DNA of 64,000 nucleotides from Dorea sp. AF36-15AT. GTDB lineage: Bacteria; Bacillota; Clostridia; Lachnospirales; Lachnospiraceae. Made by a program: the position numbers and the translations under genes. The stretch covers positions 1 to 64,000 of the forward strand of contig NZ_QUDV01000008.1 in assembly GCF_003477705.1 (NCBI RefSeq), read 5' to 3'. The notes under the pieces were generated by a model. The model made no database searches, was not told the origin of the DNA, and saw nothing but the letters and a program-made list of their open reading frames with translations. Of the stretch, positions 1 through 7,757 are shown one piece after another (position 1 is the first letter of the stretch; every line of letters begins with the position of its first letter).

Positions 1-2
1 TC

Positions 3-719
3 TGCGGCAGCAATTTTATCAATTGTAGAATTTGTATCATCCTTATCGACGCATCCCTTAGAGCATTGACAGACACCACATCCCTTTTGATCAACTATAC
101 AACGAAATTTATGTTTGAAAAAAGAAGTAAAGAATTAGGAACATATATGCTTCTTGGCATTAAGAAAAAAGAAATTGCCCACTTAGTTGTAATTGAAAAT
201 ATACTGTTGGGAATTTTAGCATTTGTATTAGCTATTCCTATTGGCTTTTTATTCAGCCAGTTTGTGTCGTTAGTAATTGTAAACTTACTGGGTATTCCAA
301 AAACTCTCTTTATTTCTTTGAATTTCGTTTCTATTGGACTATTGATAATTTATTTTTTAACTATTTATGTTTTGGTTTTGCTTAATCTATTAAGAAGAAT
401 AAGTAAAATGACGATACGTGATTTTCTTTATTTTGACAAACAAAATGAAAAGAAAATGTTCCGTGACAGTAAAAAAAGAAATGTCATTTTTGTTTTAAGT
501 ATTATTCTTGGTGCGATTTCTCTTTTTCTCTGGAATTCACGTTGTACTATGGATAATTTTAATAAGCAAGAAACACTTACTTATTTGATGGTAAGCGTAA
601 TCATGTTGATTATCAGCATTTATGGTATATCTACAACTTGTGCAGATATGTTCTTGACTGTTATCTTAAAATTTTGTATAATAGGAATTGAAGTTAAATT
701 AGATGCTAAAAATTTGTAA
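3..719 (+). pseudogene. BceB/FtsX-like ABC permease fragment
   Basis: Reading frame open from the window edge. It resembles the membrane permease of bacitracin-type (BceAB) antimicrobial peptide ABC exporters: a conserved 'KRSKELGTYMLLGIKKKEI' segment, then several hydrophobic helices. Such permeases run to over 600 residues, so only an internal piece is here. The last 20 or so codons are not permease: from about position 660 the DNA is the promoter and leader region known from erm(B) cassettes, so the gene is cut at its 3' end by the cassette junction. The 5' end lies outside the window. Probably non-functional. Family assignment is from sequence resemblance; the exact junction base is an inference. 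Confidence 0.6.
654..682 (+). promoter_or_regulatory. erm(B) promoter
   Basis: TTGACT at 654-659, a 17-base spacer, and TATAAT at 677-682 form a near-consensus sigma-A promoter upstream of the erm(B) leader. It overlaps the degenerate end of the permease fragment. Confidence 0.75.
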
Positions 720-739
720 TTAAGAAGGAGGGATTCGTC

Positions 740-823
740 ATGTTGGTATTCCAAATGCGTAATGTAGATAAAACATCTACTGTTTTGAAACAGACTAAAA
801 ACAGTGATTACGCAGATAAATAA
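740..823 (+). CDS. ermBL: ErmB leader peptide
   Basis: A 27-codon ORF beginning MLVFQMRNVDK and preceded by the ribosome-binding site AAGGAGGG. It matches the known ErmBL regulatory peptide. In the established mechanism, erythromycin-bound ribosomes stall at about codon 10 (Asp) of this peptide, which remodels the downstream mRNA and frees the erm(B) start. The stall-region codons (Arg-Asn-Val-Asp-Lys) are intact, so resistance should be inducible rather than constitutive, unlike cassettes that have lost the leader. Induction is inferred, not shown by sequence alone. Confidence 0.93.
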   Translation: MLVFQMRNVDKTSTVLKQTKNSDYADK

Positions 824-923
824 ATACGTTAGATTAATTCCTACCAGTGACTAATCTTATGACTTTTTAAACAGATAACTAAAATTACAAACAAATCGTT
901 TAACTTCTGTATTTATTTACAGA

Positions 924-948
924 TGTAATCACTTCAGGAGTGATTACA
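924..948 (+). promoter_or_regulatory. erm(B) attenuator hairpin over the start site
   Basis: A perfect 10-bp stem (TGTAATCACT at 924-933 against AGTGATTACA at 939-948) encloses the AGGAG of the erm(B) ribosome-binding site and touches the ATG. This fits sequestration of translation start until the leader ribosome stalls. Confidence 0.8.
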
Positions 949-1685
949 TGAACAAAAATATAAAATATTCTCAAAACTTTTTAACGAGTGAAAAAGTACT
1001 CAACCAAATAATAAAACAATTGAATTTAAAAGAAACCGATACCGTTTACGAAATTGGAACAGGTAAAGGGCATTTAACGACGAAACTGGCTAAAATAAGT
1101 AAACAGGTAACGTCTATTGAATTAGACAGTCATCTATTCAACTTATCGTCAGAAAAATTAAAACTGAATACTCGTGTCACTTTAATTCACCAAGATATTC
1201 TACAGTTTCAATTCCCTAACAAACAGAGGTATAAAATTGTTGGGAATATTCCTTACCATTTAAGCACACAAATTATTAAAAAAGTGGTTTTTGAAAGCCG
1301 TGCGTCTGACATCTATCTGATTGTTGAAGAAGGATTCTACAAGCGTACCTTGGATATTCACCGAACACTAGGGTTGCTCTTGCACACTCAAGTCTCGATT
1401 CAGCAATTGCTTAAGCTGCCAGCGGAATGCTTTCATCCTAAACCAAAAGTAAACAGTGTCTTAATAAAACTTACCCGCCATACCACAGATGTTCCAGATA
1501 AATATTGGAAGCTATATACGTACTTTGTTTCAAAATGGGTCAATCGAGAATATCGTCAACTGTTTACTAAAAATCAGTTTCATCAAGCAATGAAACACGC
1601 CAAAGTAAACAATTTAAGTACCATTACTTATGAGCAAGTATTGTCTATTTTTAATAGTTATCTATTAGTTAACGGGAGGAAATAA
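948..1685 (+). CDS. erm(B): 23S rRNA (adenine-N6) dimethyltransferase Erm(B)
   Basis: Full-length 245-residue Erm(B). It dimethylates A2058 of 23S rRNA with S-adenosylmethionine, blocking binding of macrolides, lincosamides and streptogramin B. The SAM-binding motif EIGTGKG is at residues 35-41 and the catalytic NIPYH (N-I-P-Y type IV motif) at 100-104. The ATG at 948 is confirmed by the leader/attenuator architecture. The gene is AT-rich relative to the conjugative element, in line with acquisition from the enterococcal/streptococcal pool where this allele circulates. Neighbours are resistance-plasmid debris (topoisomerase tail, IS). There is no sign of inactivation. Confidence 0.97.
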   Translation: MNKNIKYSQNFLTSEKVLNQIIKQLNLKETDTVYEIGTGKGHLTTKLAKISKQVTSIELDSHLFNLSSEKLKLNTRVTLIHQDILQFQFPNKQRYKIVGNIPYHLSTQIIKKVVFESRASDIYLIVEEGFYKRTLDIHRTLGLLLHTQVSIQQLLKLPAECFHPKPKVNSVLIKLTRHTTDVPDKYWKLYTYFVSKWVNREYRQLFTKNQFHQAMKHAKVNNLSTITYEQVLSIFNSYLLVNGRK

Positions 1686-1689
1686 TTCT

Positions 1690-1821
1690 ATGAGTCGCTT
1701 TTTTAAATTTGGAAAGTTACACGTTACTAAAGGGAATGGAGATAAATTATTAGATATACTACTGACAGCTTCCAAGAAGCTAAAGAGGTCCCTAGCGCCT
1801 ACGGGGAATTTGTATCGATAA
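1690..1821 (+). CDS. Small ORF downstream of erm(B) (43 aa)
   Basis: Begins MSRFFKFGKLHV four bases after the erm(B) stop, with GGGAGG in the end of erm(B) as ribosome-binding site. It is basic and has no recognised domain. It terminates in the loop of a long inverted repeat, and the same frame resumes after the stop as a topoisomerase zinc-domain fragment, so it may be the 5' remnant of a recombined gene rather than a functional peptide. A similar short ORF commonly follows erm(B) on Gram-positive plasmids (general knowledge). Confidence 0.45.
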   Translation: MSRFFKFGKLHVTKGNGDKLLDILLTASKKLKRSLAPTGNLYR

Positions 1822-1853
1822 GGGGTACAAATTCCCACTAAGCGCTCGGGACC
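1787..1853. repeat. 67-bp imperfect inverted repeat
   Basis: The arms GGTCCC..AGCGC..GGGAATTTGTA and TACAAATTCCC..GCGCT..GGGACC are interrupted by short mismatched blocks and separated by an 11-base loop. The repeat sits exactly at the join between the 43-aa ORF and the topoisomerase fragment, suggesting a recombination site or scar rather than a terminator, since no T-run follows. Confidence 0.7.
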
Positions 1854-2115
1854 CCTTGTAGGAAAATGTCCTAAGTGTGGCAACAATATTGTATTAAAAA
1901 AATCGTTTTATGGTTGTTCAAATTATCCTGAATGTAAGTTTACTTTAGCTGAACATTTTAGAAAGAAAAAACTAACCAAAACGAATGTAAAAGAATTACT
2001 GGAGGGAAAAGAAACCCTGGTAAAAGGAATCAAAAACAAAGAGAAAAAGCCCTACAATGCCGTTGTAAAAATTGGGGAAAAGGGATATATTGATTTTATC
2101 TCTTTTTCAAAATAA
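1822..2115 (+). pseudogene. Topoisomerase I C-terminal zinc-domain fragment
   Basis: An open frame without a start codon encodes a zinc-ribbon of the zf-C4 topoisomerase type (CPKCGNN...CSNYPECKF), followed by a basic tail ending in DFISFSK. It resembles the tail of the plasmid topoisomerases found near erm(B) on broad-host-range Gram-positive plasmids. The catalytic parts are missing, so it is a remnant. The frame is continuous with the upstream 43-aa ORF apart from the TAA at 1819. Confidence 0.65.
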
Positions 2116-2119
2116 ACAT

Positions 2120-2143
2120 AAAAGCCCTTTAAAGAGGGCTTTT
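2120..2143. terminator. Terminator hairpin, left copy of IS target duplication
   Basis: AAAAGCCCTTT/AAAGAGGGCTTTT is a self-complementary terminator following the topoisomerase fragment. An identical 24-bp copy lies at 3758-3781 on the other side of the insertion sequence. Confidence 0.85.
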
Positions 2144-3757
2144 CAGACTGTAGACAAAGTCCCGGCATTGCCGGGATTTTCTATTGTATACACCGTTTTT
2201 CTGGTATAATGATCTTATCAGAAAGGCGGTGTTTTTTATGATGACAAAAAATGCAGATAAAAAACGTGAACAGATGATGATGTTTAGCATGGATGACATG
2301 GTGCCACAAAATCATATGCTTCGTTTGATAGATAAAGCAATCAACTGGAACTTTATTTATGATCTGGTAGAAGAAAAATACTGTCTGGATAATGGTCGTC
2401 CCAGTATGGATCCGGTCATGCTGATAAAGATACCTTTTATTCAGTATCTTTATGGAATAAAAAGTATGCGTCAGACCATAAAAGAGATTGAAGTAAACGT
2501 TGCTTACCGCTGGTTTCTTGGACTGGATATGCTGGATCCTGTTCCTCATTTTTCTACATTTGGAAAAAATTACACCCGCCGTTTCAAAGATACAGATCTT
2601 TTTGAGCAGATCTTTTCAAAGATTCTGGAAGACTGCATGAAATACAAACTTGTAAATACAGATCAGATTTTTGTTGATGCAACACATATAAAAGCCTGTG
2701 CAAACAGCAAAAAAATGCGCAAAAGAATTGCACGTGAACAGGCTCTCTGGTATGAGGAAGAGCTAAATAAAGAAATCGAAAAAGATCGTCTGGCGCATGG
2801 AAAAAGGCCACTAAAGAAAAAAGATGATAATCAGCCGCCAACATCAGGAGGTGCTGGAGGTGCTGGAACTGCCCCACTTTCGGAACCAGAAGAAATCCCA
2901 GAAGGTGTGAAAACACAAAAATGCAGTACCAGTGATCCGGAAAGCGGGTGGTTTCGAAAAGGTGAGCATAAACATGTTTTTGCGTATGCGGTAGAAACTG
3001 CCTGTGATAAGCATGGCTGGATTCTTGGTTACACAGTACATCCTGGAAATGAACATGACAGCCGCACTTTTAAAACTTTATACGATAAGTTGAATAAATT
3101 AAACCCGCAAATGATAGTTGCAGATGCAGGGTATAAAACACCGGCAATCGCTCATCGATTGCTGGAAGATGGGATTAAGCCGCTGTTCCCGTATAGCTGT
3201 CCCAAAACAAAAGATGGATTTTTGAAGAAACACGAATTCGCGTATGATGAGTACTATGATTGTTACATATGTCCAGCATCACAAATATTAACTTATAGCA
3301 CGACAAACAGAAACGGATATAAAGAGTATAAAAGTTGTGGCGAAAAGTGTGCCGGATGTCAATATCTTTCACAATGTACTGAAAGCAAAGATCATGTAAA
3401 GCTGGTTACACGTCATGTGTGGGAAGAATATATGGAGGCAGCGGAGGACATCCGGCATACGATCGGGAACAGACAGATCTATCAATTAAGGAAAGAAACC
3501 ATAGAGCGGATTTTTGGCACAGCCAAAGAACAGCATGGATTTCGTTATACACAATATACAGGTAAAGCACGGATGGAAATGAAAGCCGGGCTTACCTTCG
3601 CGTGCATGAATTTGAAGAAGCTGGCAAAAATACTGGAAAAACGAGGCTGGAATACAGCCGGATTTTTGGCTTTTTTAAGAAAAATAAAAAAGGAATTGAT
3701 TATTAGCGAAAAATGGTGCTGGGCATAAGACCCAACACCAAGTTTGTCTACAGTCTG
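2144..3757 (+). mobile_element. IS1182-family insertion sequence (1614 bp)
   Basis: Bounded by perfect 15-bp terminal inverted repeats, CAGACTGTAGACAAA at 2144-2158 and its complement at 3743-3757, and flanked by an identical 24-bp direct repeat that is itself a terminator palindrome. The length, single transposase gene and hairpin-associated target fit the IS1182 group. A strong CCCGGCA/TGCCGGG stem just inside the left end (2161-2175) may shield the transposase from incoming transcription. The element looks intact and so is potentially active. Confidence 0.88.
2238..3728 (+). CDS. IS1182-family DDE transposase
   Basis: Catalyses cut/paste or copy transposition of the surrounding insertion sequence. 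Start chosen at the ATG at 2238 (GAAAGGCGG ribosome-binding site at 2221-2229), giving MMTKNADKKREQ and about 496 residues; an upstream in-frame codon at 2184 lies within the terminal region. N-terminal DUF772-like segment (HMLRLIDKAINW, residues ~25-36), a central DDE core with VDATHIKA and VADAGYKT, a charged linker with an A/G-rich patch, and a C-terminal zinc-type segment (CICPASQ...CGEKCAGC) followed by RIFGTAKEQHGFRYT, which carries the final acidic region typical of the family. The sequence is uninterrupted. Confidence 0.92.
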   Translation: MMTKNADKKREQMMMFSMDDMVPQNHMLRLIDKAINWNFIYDLVEEKYCLDNGRPSMDPVMLIKIPFIQYLYGIKSMRQTIKEIEVNVAYRWFLGLDMLDPVPHFSTFGKNYTRRFKDTDLFEQIFSKILEDCMKYKLVNTDQIFVDATHIKACANSKKMRKRIAREQALWYEEELNKEIEKDRLAHGKRPLKKKDDNQPPTSGGAGGAGTAPLSEPEEIPEGVKTQKCSTSDPESGWFRKGEHKHVFAYAVETACDKHGWILGYTVHPGNEHDSRTFKTLYDKLNKLNPQMIVADAGYKTPAIAHRLLEDGIKPLFPYSCPKTKDGFLKKHEFAYDEYYDCYICPASQILTYSTTNRNGYKEYKSCGEKCAGCQYLSQCTESKDHVKLVTRHVWEEYMEAAEDIRHTIGNRQIYQLRKETIERIFGTAKEQHGFRYTQYTGKARMEMKAGLTFACMNLKKLAKILEKRGWNTAGFLAFLRKIKKELIISEKWCWA

Positions 3758-3781
3758 AAAAGCCCTTTAAAGAGGGCTTTT
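3758..3781. repeat. Right copy of 24-bp IS target duplication
   Basis: Identical to 2120-2143. Both copies retain the terminator stem, so transcription is now terminated on both sides of the insertion sequence. Confidence 0.88.
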
Positions 3782-3788
3782 ATATATT

Positions 3789-3852
3789 AATCACAAATCA
3801 CTTATCACAAATCACAAGTGATTAATCACAAATCACTTGTGATTTGTGATTC
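3789..3852. repeat. ATCACAAATCAC repeat field
   Basis: Tandem and inverted copies of AATCACAAATCAC/GTGATTTGTGATT fill this stretch. The last pair forms a perfect 13-bp inverted repeat with a two-base loop at 3824-3851. It could be a protein-binding array or a plasmid replication remnant. Spacers of constant length are absent, so it is not a CRISPR. Confidence 0.7.
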
Positions 3853-3887
3853 TTAATGATACAATATTACTATGTTTTAGCTTTAAA

Positions 3888-3924
3888 GGCTCGTACAGAC
3901 TATATGTTTTGTGCGGGCTTTTTT
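3888..3924 (+). terminator. Intrinsic terminator/attenuator before the sigma gene
   Basis: GGCTCGTACA pairs (with G-U pairs) with TGTGCGGGC and is followed by TTTTTTC. It lies about 120 bp upstream of the sigma-like gene, so it may attenuate that transcript in the manner of Tn916-family leaders. Confidence 0.6.
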
Positions 3925-4047
3925 CATACCCGAAAAAATTTAAAAAATTTTTCAAAAGAGGTCATTAAATCACACCTAGCTGTCCTTATATGGTGCGGAA
4001 AGAGGGATAAACACTTTTCAAATCATAAAGGAAAGGAGGTGAGATTG

Positions 4048-4467
4048 ATGAAACCGTCTGACTTCCAGAAAACAGTTCAATGTCGTTTTGAAAGTTGTTT
4101 AAAGAAAGTTGTCCGTAGTGTCGTGAAAGATTATTACAAGGAATTAAACCGTCGTAAGAATAAAGAAATATCTTTCAGCGAATTGCCAGATGTCCTTGTT
4201 GATAAAATGGCTGTTTGGGACGACTACGAAACAGATTATACAATCTTTTCAGTATGTGGCATTGATATTCGTGTCCTTGATGATGAATTGGCAGAAGCCT
4301 TGAAGAAACTTCCAGAAAGAAAACGCAATACTCTGTTGATGTATTACTTCTTGGAAATGACAGAAAGTGAAATTGCCAACTTGCAGAAAATCACGCAAAG
4401 CGGTGTATTTAGAAACCGACATCACGCTTTGGAAACTATGAAAAAAATACTCAAGGAGGAACATTAG
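4048..4467 (+). CDS. Tn916-type sigma-70-like regulator (Orf7-like)
   Basis: A 139-residue sigma-70-like protein beginning MKPSDFQKTVQCRFES and preceded by a strong AAAGGAGGTGAG site, which decides the start. The C-terminal half carries a region-4 helix-turn-helix (LPERKRNTLLMYYFLEMTESEIANL..., residues ~88-120). In Tn916-family elements the equivalent gene follows the resistance gene and activates transcription through the transfer genes. Here it is followed three bases later by an HTH_16 gene, as in Tn916, but the rest of the Tn916 excision and regulatory block is missing. Probably an orphan remnant that may still be expressed. Confidence 0.82.
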   Translation: MKPSDFQKTVQCRFESCLKKVVRSVVKDYYKELNRRKNKEISFSELPDVLVDKMAVWDDYETDYTIFSVCGIDIRVLDDELAEALKKLPERKRNTLLMYYFLEMTESEIANLQKITQSGVFRNRHHALETMKKILKEEH

Positions 4468-4470
4468 AAA

Positions 4471-4617
4471 ATGAAACAGTTATTTAAGAAACCGTCTTAT
4501 TACTTGATTTCATCAGCTATGGACGGAAACGAAAAAGCGATTGAAAAATTACTGGCATTTTATGACCCTTACATATCAAAGTGCTGTTTGCGTTCACTTT
4601 ATGATGAATACAACTAA
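4471..4617 (+). pseudogene. HTH_16 (Tn916 Orf8-like) gene, 3' truncated
   Basis: 48 codons beginning MKQLFKKPSYYLISSAMDG, matching the start of the small helix-turn-helix (HTH_16) proteins that partner the Tn916 sigma-like factor. Family members normally continue for another 30-40 residues after 'RLYDEYG'. Here the frame stops at TAA 4615 immediately after LYDEYN, at the point where an unrelated PAP2 gene on the other strand also loses its end. A deletion or recombination junction therefore lies at about 4594-4617. Confidence 0.75.
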
Positions 4618-4833
4618 AGGAATCAGACCCATCCAATCGGTAATCGTATAAATTGTCATATTAACATTTGTTAAACGATGAAACCAGCAATTGAATGTTG
4701 CAAATCCAATATTCGTTGCATTCTGCCCCAGTGGCTGCACGTCTACCATCTGGATCAAAGCTGTCCATATTGCAAACGCTATAATAAATATACCTCCTAA
4801 AAATAAAACTTGTTTTCCATTCTTTTTCATCAT
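4594..4833 (-). pseudogene. PAP2-family phosphatase, N-terminal fragment
   Basis: 79 codons starting MMKKNGKQVLFLGGIFII. The first transmembrane helix, a VDVQPLGQNATNIGFATFN segment and a second partial helix match the N-terminus of small PAP2 (phosphatidic acid phosphatase type 2) membrane proteins. The catalytic PAP2 motifs (KxxxxxxRP, PSGH, SRxxxxxHxxxD) that should follow are absent because the frame is cut at the junction with the Tn916-type HTH_16 fragment. Non-functional remnant. Assignment from N-terminal resemblance only. Confidence 0.6.
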
Positions 4834-5003
4834 TATACGTCCTTTCTATATTGGTTTGTCTTTTCGACGATTTCACCTTATCAAAAAGCGTAAAATGACG
4901 TAAGAATCGCTCTTTCACATGTATGACACGATTCGTATCATCCCCACAAATGCGTGATTTTCTGTATATTTTCCGGAATACCTATTCCTACAAATTTCGA
5001 TTT

Positions 5004-5429
5004 CTATTTTTGTTTCCATAGCATGGTGTATTCTTTTTCACCAGTAGCTTCATCCAAACCTTCACATTGAATAATGAACCCTTCTCTTTGGTAAAAAGAA
5101 ATTGCTCTGGCATTCTTCTGATATACATTTAATTGTAATCTAACTTTTTTATCCTTAATATAATCCAATAAAAGCTTACCGATGCCGCACGACTGCATTT
5201 CATCAGAGACAAAAATACCTTCGATATATTCATCATTTAATCCTACAAATCCTTGAATCATTTTATCATCTTCATACACATAGACTTCGGATTGTAACAT
5301 CATTTCTTTCACTAATTCATAATTACTTTTCCAGTATTGATTGGAAATAAAATAATGTGTTTTCAGATTTGTCTTTAACCATATGTCAGCAACTCTATCG
5401 ATATCTCCGTTCAGTAATTTTCTAATCAT
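5004..5429 (-). CDS. GNAT-family N-acetyltransferase
   Basis: About 142 residues, starting at MIRKLLNGDIDRVADIW (a codon seven residues further upstream lacks a good ribosome-binding site). It has the GNAT fold signature: a beta-strand, then the acetyl-CoA pyrophosphate-binding loop IFVSDEMQSCGIGKLLLDYI (Q/R-x-x-G-x-G/A pattern, residues ~72-90), and the C-terminal NARAISFYQREGF motif. It resembles YjaB/RimI-like acyltransferases acting on small molecules or protein N-termini; the substrate is unknown. It lies alone between a PAP2 fragment and the transfer-origin region and is probably cargo or flanking DNA. Confidence 0.8.
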   Translation of the reverse strand: MIRKLLNGDIDRVADIWLKTNLKTHYFISNQYWKSNYELVKEMMLQSEVYVYEDDKMIQGFVGLNDEYIEGIFVSDEMQSCGIGKLLLDYIKDKKVRLQLNVYQKNARAISFYQREGFIIQCEGLDEATGEKEYTMLWKQK

Positions 5430-5533
5430 AACAAATATTCTCCACAACTACATACTTTATGCTTTTCTCTTTTTTTCATTCTATCACAAGCTCACCATTA
5501 ATCATTAATTTTTTGATATTTTTTCTTTTCCCC

Positions 5534-5572
5534 CACTGTAAAACAGTCTCTGAGCGTTTCGTTATATAGAGG
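5534..5572 (+). repeat. Dispersed ~38-bp repeat, copy A
   Basis: Contains CTGTAAAACAG, then CTCTGAGCGTTTCGTTATA, ending TAGAGG. Three close relatives lie at 17481-17520, 42709-42745 and 43762-43800, each oriented with the downstream genes. This copy precedes the presumed oriT and mobC. Confidence 0.85.
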
Positions 5573-5574
5573 GA

Positions 5575-5805
5575 TAAAAATAAGAGCAAGATCCACCCGT
5601 GTTTAACAGTATTGCCACTTGGCATCCTGTTCTCCTATGGGTTTTATCTTGATGGGGATCTCCCCATACCCTCTTCATAACAGACGTTTCACTTGTCTGT
5701 TGGTTTCACCTAAAGGTGTTCACAGCACTATTTCTAATATCGGAAGGGACAGCCGATATTGAAATACGTGGACTCCCAGTGGGCGGAATAGTAGCAACGG
5801 AAGGA
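5575..5805 (+). other. Candidate oriT region upstream of mobC/relaxase
   Basis: A non-coding stretch directly 5' of mobC holding several inverted repeats: ATGGGGA/TCCCCAT near 5653-5668, AACAGAC/GTCTGTT at about 5679-5701, and AATATCGG/CCGATATT at about 5736-5761. Such hairpins next to mobC are typical of MOBP transfer origins. The nic site itself cannot be assigned from sequence alone. Confidence 0.5.
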
Positions 5806-5810
5806 GGAGT

Positions 5811-6197
5811 ATGAGAACAAAAAACAAAGATAAAGAACTAAATCACAGACATTTTGTTGCAGTACGACTGACAGATGTCGAACTCAATTTGCTGGATCAA
5901 GGAGCTACTTGTTTTTCAATCTCACGATCTGAATATCTGAGAAAACTTCTGCTTGAGAAGCAAATCAATCATCAGATTAAAGTTGTTGCAGACATGAACG
6001 ATCTCAGAAAACTGGTCAGTGAATATGGAAAGATTGGATCGAATCTCAATCAGATTGCCAAGCATTTTAACAGTGGTGGCAGTCAGTCACGTGCTATAGA
6101 AAATGAGATTCATCAGTGCATCACGGACTTATTCCTATTAAGAAAAGAGGTACTGAAACTGGCAGGTGGTATGAATGGCAATCGTAAAACACATTAA
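5811..6197 (+). CDS. mobC: MobC-like relaxosome accessory protein
   Basis: 128 residues. The N-terminal part resembles a ribbon-helix-helix DNA-binding segment (HFVAVRLTDVELNLLDQ, residues ~14-30), and the C-terminal part contains the MobC signature KIGSNLNQIAKHFN (residues ~75-88). MobC proteins bind oriT and help the relaxase open the strands. The start ATG follows GGAAGGAGG. The 3' end overlaps the relaxase gene by 23 bases, so the two are translationally coupled. The adjacent upstream inverted repeats are its probable target. Confidence 0.88.
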   Translation: MRTKNKDKELNHRHFVAVRLTDVELNLLDQGATCFSISRSEYLRKLLLEKQINHQIKVVADMNDLRKLVSEYGKIGSNLNQIAKHFNSGGSQSRAIENEIHQCITDLFLLRKEVLKLAGGMNGNRKTH

Positions 6198-7728
6198 AAG
6201 CAGAAATGCAAATTACTCGGCTGCTATCAATTATCTTCTGTTTGAACATGATGAAAAAACCGGGAAAAAGATTGTAGATGAATCCGGACGAAGCATCCTG
6301 CGAAAAGAGTTTTATATGGATGGACTGAACTGTGATCCGATGTCTTTTGACAAGGAATGCGAACTGACAAATGCTCATTTTCACAAAAATAAGAAACGTG
6401 AAGATATCAAAAGTCACCACTACATTATCAGCTACGATCCAGCCGATGTTACAGAAAATGGACTTACCGGCGAGAGAGCACAAGCAATCAGTTTGGAACT
6501 TGCAAAGCAGATGTTTCTTGGATATCAGGCACTGGTAGTTACTCACACCGATGGCCACAATGAATCCGGAAATATCCATACTCACATCGTCATCAACAGT
6601 GTGAGGAAGACTGCAGTGGAAAGGCAGCCTTATATGGATAAACCACATGAAGAAGTTGCCGGATACAAGCATCGTTCCACGGATAAATTCATGAACACTT
6701 TTAAGAAAACTGTCATGGATCGTTGCCTACAGGAAGGACTTCACCAGATAGATCTTCTTGCTCCGGCTGAAAGAAAAATCACTCAGAAAGAGTATATGGC
6801 ACAGAAACACGGCCAGCAAACAATAGATGAGATCAATCGGAAAATTATCGAAGATGGTCTCAAACCAACATCCACCGTATTCCTTACGCAGAAAGAATAT
6901 TTGCGACAAGCGATTGATGAATGTGCTGTCACTTCCAGTAATTTTGATGAATTCCAATCTAAACTTCTGGAACTATTTCAGATCTCTGTGATTGAGCATC
7001 GTGGCAGATACAGCTATCTTCATCCTGATCGACAGAAGCGGATTTCTGAACGTGCACTTGGAACACGATATGGAAAAGAACACCTGGAACAGACCTTCTT
7101 ACGCAAGGATCCATTGGCCATTCTCTACGTCAGATCTCACCTGTGCCTGGTTGTAAATCTCCAGACAAATGTGAAAGCAATGCAGAGCCCGGCTTATGCT
7201 CATCGGGTAAAACTTTCTAATCTGCAGCAAATGGCAAATACCATTATCTATGTGCAGGAACATGGATTTGATACGCAGTCAGATTTGAAAAACACACTGC
7301 TTGCATCAAAGCAGGAATTGAAAGAAATGCAGACACAGTTTGCTCAGCATCGGTCCAATCTAAGGACTCTCAATGATCAGATCCGCTACACCGGACAGTA
7401 CTATGCAAACAAGGAAGTTTATTCCCAATTTTCAAATGCAAAGTACAAAGGAAAGTACCGGAAAGAACATGCGAAAGAAATTCAGAAATATGAAGAAGCC
7501 AGAGATTGGCTGAGATCCTTTTATCAGGATGGAAAGATGACAAGCCTAAAAACCCTGACTTTACAAAAAGAAAAACTGCAACAGCAGATAGCTTCCGAAG
7601 AAGAAGCAATAAGCAGCTTGAAAGAAAAATTAAAAGATCTGGACACTGCCGATCAGAATGTTGATGCCATTCTTCAGATGCAGATTCCAGAACCAGTGAA
7701 ATCAAAAACCAAAGATCTCGAACGATAA
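6175..7728 (+). CDS. MOBP-type relaxase (MobA/MobL-like)
   Basis: A 517-residue conjugative relaxase that nicks oriT and stays covalently bound to the transferred strand. The N-terminal relaxase domain has candidate catalytic tyrosines (Y14, Y20), the SHHYIISYDP segment, and the metal-binding three-histidine motif HTDGHNESGNIHTHIVIN (His124, 128, 135, 137). The C-terminal half is rich in charged coiled coil (KLQQQIASEEEAISSLKEKL). It is related to, but clearly distinct from, the relaxase of the nested element at 29.1-30.7 kb. It is followed by a nucleotide-metabolism cassette on the same strand, presumably co-transcribed. Confidence 0.92.
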   Translation: MAIVKHIKSRNANYSAAINYLLFEHDEKTGKKIVDESGRSILRKEFYMDGLNCDPMSFDKECELTNAHFHKNKKREDIKSHHYIISYDPADVTENGLTGERAQAISLELAKQMFLGYQALVVTHTDGHNESGNIHTHIVINSVRKTAVERQPYMDKPHEEVAGYKHRSTDKFMNTFKKTVMDRCLQEGLHQIDLLAPAERKITQKEYMAQKHGQQTIDEINRKIIEDGLKPTSTVFLTQKEYLRQAIDECAVTSSNFDEFQSKLLELFQISVIEHRGRYSYLHPDRQKRISERALGTRYGKEHLEQTFLRKDPLAILYVRSHLCLVVNLQTNVKAMQSPAYAHRVKLSNLQQMANTIIYVQEHGFDTQSDLKNTLLASKQELKEMQTQFAQHRSNLRTLNDQIRYTGQYYANKEVYSQFSNAKYKGKYRKEHAKEIQKYEEARDWLRSFYQDGKMTSLKTLTLQKEKLQQQIASEEEAISSLKEKLKDLDTADQNVDAILQMQIPEPVKSKTKDLER

Positions 7729-7757
7729 CTATTACAAAACAAAGGAGGAACTATCAC

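Noticed and set aside
3789-3852. Short-repeat array as a CRISPR
   Set aside because: Repeat units are tandem/inverted with no unique spacers of constant length, and no cas genes are present.
5574-5810. Riboswitch in the mobC leader
   Set aside because: The hairpins do not match any aptamer pattern I know, and the position next to mobC favours oriT.
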